From assembly GCA_963678705.1 (NCBI GenBank), contig OY783203.1, positions 24,906,535 to 24,970,534 of the forward strand: a stretch of DNA of 64,000 nt, written 5' to 3'. Position 1 is the stretch's first letter. Every line of letters begins with the position of its first letter. A program made the position numbers and the translations under genes. Shown here piece after piece: positions 60,207 to 64,000 of the stretch. This stretch comes from Panorpa germanica. Lineage: Eukaryota; Arthropoda; Insecta; Mecoptera; Panorpidae. The notes under the pieces were generated by a model. It made no database searches. It was not told the DNA's origin and was given only the letters and a program-made list of their open reading frames with translations.

Positions 60207-62138
60207 CGAGGTGCGGCTACTTTTTAACGAGACTGATGCTGCTACATACGAATTACACATATGCCAAAGCTGTATGACCACCTGCTGTGTAGCGGAAACC
60301 CTTCTATTTCGATTGCCGGCTCTACCGTGAATATTTGACTGTGCTGAAATTCTTCTTCTGTGAGTTTGTTCATGACGCGTGCCGTTTTCCTTTACAGCTA
60401 CAATAGTCTGAACTCTAATTTCTTTAATGCATTCAACCTTTGGTAATAGATAAAAGTCACATGGTGTTAGTTCAAACGAATAAGGCGGATGGTGTAACAC
60501 TGAGATGTTAGACTAGATCTTATACTTAAAGTAAAAATAGATCTTACTTCGCTAGAAAAGTCTTTGATTGTGAGAATTTTCGGCACCATTTTCACACACA
60601 CATTTTGCACGTTTAAATTTTTATGTAAAATTTGCCTTAAGCCACACTCACCCATTAAACAATTTGGTGAAGTGCCCTATTTAGTAACGTTCGAGTCACT
60701 CGTACAATTCAATTCTAACGCTTTACAAGTTCTCTACCTGTCACAGATTTTGTGTTAGTTGTTAGAATTTTTTTATAATAATATTCTTTCTTTTTCCAAC
60801 ATCATTCATTTAGTAGCAGTTATTTCTTTCACACTAGGATATATTTTTTTTAGTTCATTTTCATTCCAAAGTGAGAGAGAAACGAGATGCGGTTAGACAA
60901 GTAAAATATATTTTTCACCGTTACACTTGTATACTTGTATAGTATTTCGTTCAGTACAGTATGTTTAAAGTATATGCTATCCTTTTTCAACAAATATTTC
61001 TTTAATGGTAATAGGCACACGCTGTCTCCCTCAATCTCCGAATATAATGTGTTTAAATGAATACTCTAAGCAGCGAAGCTAAGACAGAGGTTTTAAACCT
61101 AACGCAGACCTGCCGATCGTGGATTTTTGAATCACCAAAACAATGTAAAAAACTAATATAACGAGTATTGTTGAAGATGAATAATATTCATTAAAAAAAT
61201 CACGATCCGTACTAAAGATTACATCTATTTATTTCTTCATTTAAATATTTATATTTTGCAGACTCTAAAAAGTAGAATCCCATTAAGTTTTATACCCCTG
61301 CCATCCCTGACGAAGACAACAGGCCTTCAACTAGTGTCAAGTTTATAACTCCGGTCATAAATCATAAACTGGAGTCGCTTTTAATTCAGCAGTGAACCGT
61401 CGTTGCAATGTCTGTAACTCATAAAAAGGGCCTTTCCTATGAACGACTGAATAGAAAACGAACACGTTCCAGACAACAATAAAACTCATGATATGTAATA
61501 GAAATTAAGTAGAATTTACTCCAAAATGTTTACTGGGCACTCACTGAGTTTTAGTGTTAATTTAAGATTTTAACCTAAAATATAAATTCAGCTTGTGAAA
61601 TATAAAGAAATTAATTATATTAATTACAATGATTTATATTAAATAAAAATAGTAATTATTGCCAAATAATGTATATTACTGACGCATGACGCATGATTTC
61701 TCAAGTTCAAAATTACATTTAAGGTTATAACCTTAAATTAAAACTAAAGACAGTGAGTGCGAATTCCATTTCTTACGCATTTTTTGTTCTTATCTGATCA
61801 GATACTGATTTTTGCCATATTTTTGATCGTTTTTGACGTGCAAAACCATCCCGGGCGTGCATCATCTTCTACGTCTTCTCGGCCAACTTGGAATCACATA
61901 AATTTTCCCTGCCAATTTAATAAAAGATAAGTTTCAATTTGTTCCTCTACTAAAACACTTATCATTTTTCCGGCATCAAAAAAAAATAGATCTTATACAA
62001 ACGAATGCTGCTATCAGACTAACACGTCCACTGATATGAGAAGGGTTCCCACTACACAGTAGTCAGTCATTAATACTTCCGCGCATGCGTAGTTCATGTG
62101 TAGTAGCATCAATCTCGTTTACAAATAGCCACACCTCG
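60207..62138 (-). mobile_element. Decayed mariner-like element
   Basis: Ends CGAGGTGCGGCTACTTTTTA and, on the other strand, CGAGGTGTGGCTATTTGTAA form inverted repeats of about 40 bases. TA follows the right end. On the minus strand a transposase scrap near 60500-60400 reads HHPPYSFELTPCDFYLLPKV, the mariner block containing the last catalytic Asp. It is 1.9 kb rather than 1.3 kb because other sequence has inserted, including the dispersed repeat at 60650-60945. Confidence 0.75.
60650..60945 (+). repeat. Dispersed 280-bp repeat, copy 2
   Basis: Reverse complement of 12064-12335; lies inside the decayed mariner-like element, so it moved or was duplicated after that element arrived. Confidence 0.65.
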
Positions 62139-62183
62139 TATAGCACAGTTTTATGGAAATTAAGACATGATTCACAAGAAAAC

Positions 62184-62929
62184 TACAACTACTACTACTG
62201 ATGGATTGTGGAACAACTTGCTTTCTGTAATAATTATGAGTTTGATTCCAGATATTAAATTTATTATAAACAATAACATTGACATATAAACTACACTTTT
62301 ACTTTTTGTTTGCAAAATTTGCATCATACATTTTAATTTAATTAACCCATAAGTGAATTTTAAGTAGTTAACACATTTTATATTTTATGTATCTATATAT
62401 TCTACGTCTGTGTCAAAAAGGTTGAATAAAACAAAGACTAATAAATAAAAATGAAAAGTAATTTACTGAAGTATTTAATATGTTAAAAACAAATGTTTTT
62501 TTTTCTAGCCAAAGCAACACAACAACTTTAATTAATGCTGTAGTTTACTTTAAATTAGCAGCAGACGGTTTGTTTGATATCGTGAATTGAAAATTGTTTG
62601 AATTGTTATTTCATGTAAAAACACCGGGCCGGGCCCGGTACTGTGTCTTGTGTCACCTTATTTATTATTGTTAGCTCTTTGACAGTGCAAGCTAAAAATC
62701 ATCTCATGCCATTAGGGTAGCCAACTTTCTTAAGTGTCATTGAAGGTCAAAATACTAAAATTGTAAACTATTGTGTTTAGCGGGCAGTTTATTGGTTGTA
62801 TATAGGGCAAGTGAAAATATAAGAATGACTTTAATCGTGCAGTGATATATTCTTTTCGAGATCGACGAGAACGGTTAGTCAGCCTGACTAACTACGAATT
62901 GTTCAGAAAGGAACTACGTTTTTAATCCT
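62184..62929. other. Intergenic stretch
   Basis: AT-rich. A small GC-rich palindrome, CCGGGCCGGGCCCGG, lies near 62624-62638. No gene. Confidence 0.4.
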
Positions 62930-63565
62930 TCTATATTATAATGTTTCAACTGTATGTTTATATGTTTATTTGTTTATATGTTTACGCGGTTCGTATGGTA
63001 ACTCGAAACCAGCTCCAGAGATATTTTCAAAGTTTCCTATTTCGTAGAGAAACAAATCCTAAGACTTTTGGCGTCGTCGGATTTTCCCCTGAATTTCCTG
63101 GAAACCCGTAATTTTGGAAAAACTAAAATATTTTTTTTTACTTTTGGCCCTATAACTTTAAATTCATAAAAGATAGAAAGTTGAAATTTGGCATGTGTAT
63201 TACGGTATTTAATGCCAACATTTTTTGAAAATTAGAAATTGAAAAAGTGAGCGTTGAGAAAATTAGGGGGCCCAGTAGGAAACTTTGGAGAAAACTCAAA
63301 TTTTACATTACATAATAATCAAATATATTATTAAAAACAAAATCAAAATTCAAAAACTTTTTTTTGGTTCACGGGGGCGATTTTTGCCGAGGGTAAAAAT
63401 TGGGCTAGAAAGTTGAAACTTTATGTATGGGCTAACTTAACGTTATATGTATAATAAATATGGAACGGGTTAAATATTTAAATTTAAAAAGAGAATTAAA
63501 ATTTGAAATGAAATTCAATTCACACACAAAAGATAGTCGTCGCTAGTGACGGAGATAAACTTTAG
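62930..63565 (+). mobile_element. Helitron-like non-autonomous element, copy 4
   Basis: Starts TCTATATTATAATG and ends TTAG before T at 63566. The 3' hairpin has decayed. The body matches copies 1 to 3, including the CACGGGGGCGATTTTTGCC block. Confidence 0.65.
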
Positions 63566-64000
63566 TATTACTATAGTGTAGTAGCTAAGGTAAAGTTCAA
63601 ATTTTAACCTAAATTAAAATACATACTACATGGCAGACATAACTAATTTTCGTATAGACAATATAGGCATTTTTTTTACTTTTTTTAGGAAGTACTTGAA
63701 AATTTCTTGGAAAAATTACCTTTCTTCTAGCTATCGCGGAAATTTTCGGGCACAAGTACCCTATTTACCCTAAGCACCCTGTTACATTTTTGTTTTACTT
63801 TATTCTTTTTTTCACACATGGAAAAAGATATATTAAAAATAATCTAAGAATTCGCAATATGTAGGGGGCAGGGAGGGCTCCCACCATAATTTGTGCCTAA
63901 GGGCTCACCGATCCAAAAAGCGCCCGTTACAAGATATATTTTTATCTTTATATTTTATACCACAAGCATTTTTGCAATTTAGAGACAACACATTTAGTGA
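63566..64000. other. Terminal stretch
   Basis: No gene or repeat family recognised up to the window edge. Confidence 0.35.

Larger units (their letters stand above)
59757..62183 (+). mobile_element. Old MITE relative of family M, split by a mariner-like element
   Basis: The left part, 59757-60206, follows the left and middle of family M in diverged form (TTTTGATTGAAATAAAACTT, GTGACGGAGTTATAT, AAGACGTCACA). The right part, 62139-62183, continues it (TATAGCACAGTTTTATGGAA, ATTAAGACATGATTCACAAG). The interruption is the element at 60207-62138. Confidence 0.65.

Noticed and set aside
62624..62638. GC-rich palindrome, considered as a regulatory site or terminator
   Set aside because: An isolated 15-base palindrome in non-coding DNA with no gene beside it is not enough evidence.

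Overview
The window reads as an AT-rich insect nuclear genome segment. It has spliced genes with GT-AG introns and two members of the yellow/major-royal-jelly family, which is mainly an insect family. The repeat load is heavy: P-like, mariner, hAT, Helitron, TTAA-type and non-LTR elements, plus many MITEs. I cannot fix the order. One LINE fragment resembles copies I associate with Hymenoptera, but that is weak evidence. I see no bacterial features, no CRISPR array, and no rRNA or tRNA gene.

Host genes. (1) An NDC80 (HEC1) kinetochore gene on the minus strand at 1653-3742, with a tail-to-tail inverted copy of its last 162 codons at 1-491. (2) A small unidentified spliced gene at about 8355-8828. 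(3) Two secreted yellow-like paralogs facing away from each other, at 13452-14835 (minus) and 20184-21465 (plus). Each has a TATA box and an upstream non-coding exon, and they differ in intron positions. (4) A divergent A/B-type mitotic cyclin of six coding exons at 22936-30904 (minus), with one GC-AG intron. (5) A two-exon orphan gene at 44324-46046, with three tandem 69-residue cysteine repeats followed by an Arg/Ser-rich, low-complexity tail. Every exon chain given keeps one open frame across its junctions, except the small gene in (2).

Mobile DNA fills most of the rest. P-element-like relics lie at 3.9-7.9 kb and 47.8-55.5 kb, with a separate THAP exon at 10.5 kb. A roughly 600-700 bp MITE family occurs four times in one orientation, three of them inside cyclin introns. 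Four Helitron-like non-autonomous elements carry A/TC and CTAG/T ends. A TTAA-flanked transposase relic (40.9-44.1 kb) has a deletion derivative at 34.2-35.0 kb. Two hAT-type elements, large foldback elements (36-40 kb), an intact mariner (55.8-57.1 kb) and several Jockey-like and R1-like LINE pieces complete the set. Nesting is deep: between 47.8 and 55.5 kb a P-like relic holds a LINE, which holds a hAT-type element, which holds a small palindromic element.

The genes do not form an operon or an obvious pathway. NDC80 and the mitotic cyclin both act in cell division, but they lie about 20 kb apart and nothing in the sequence links their control.
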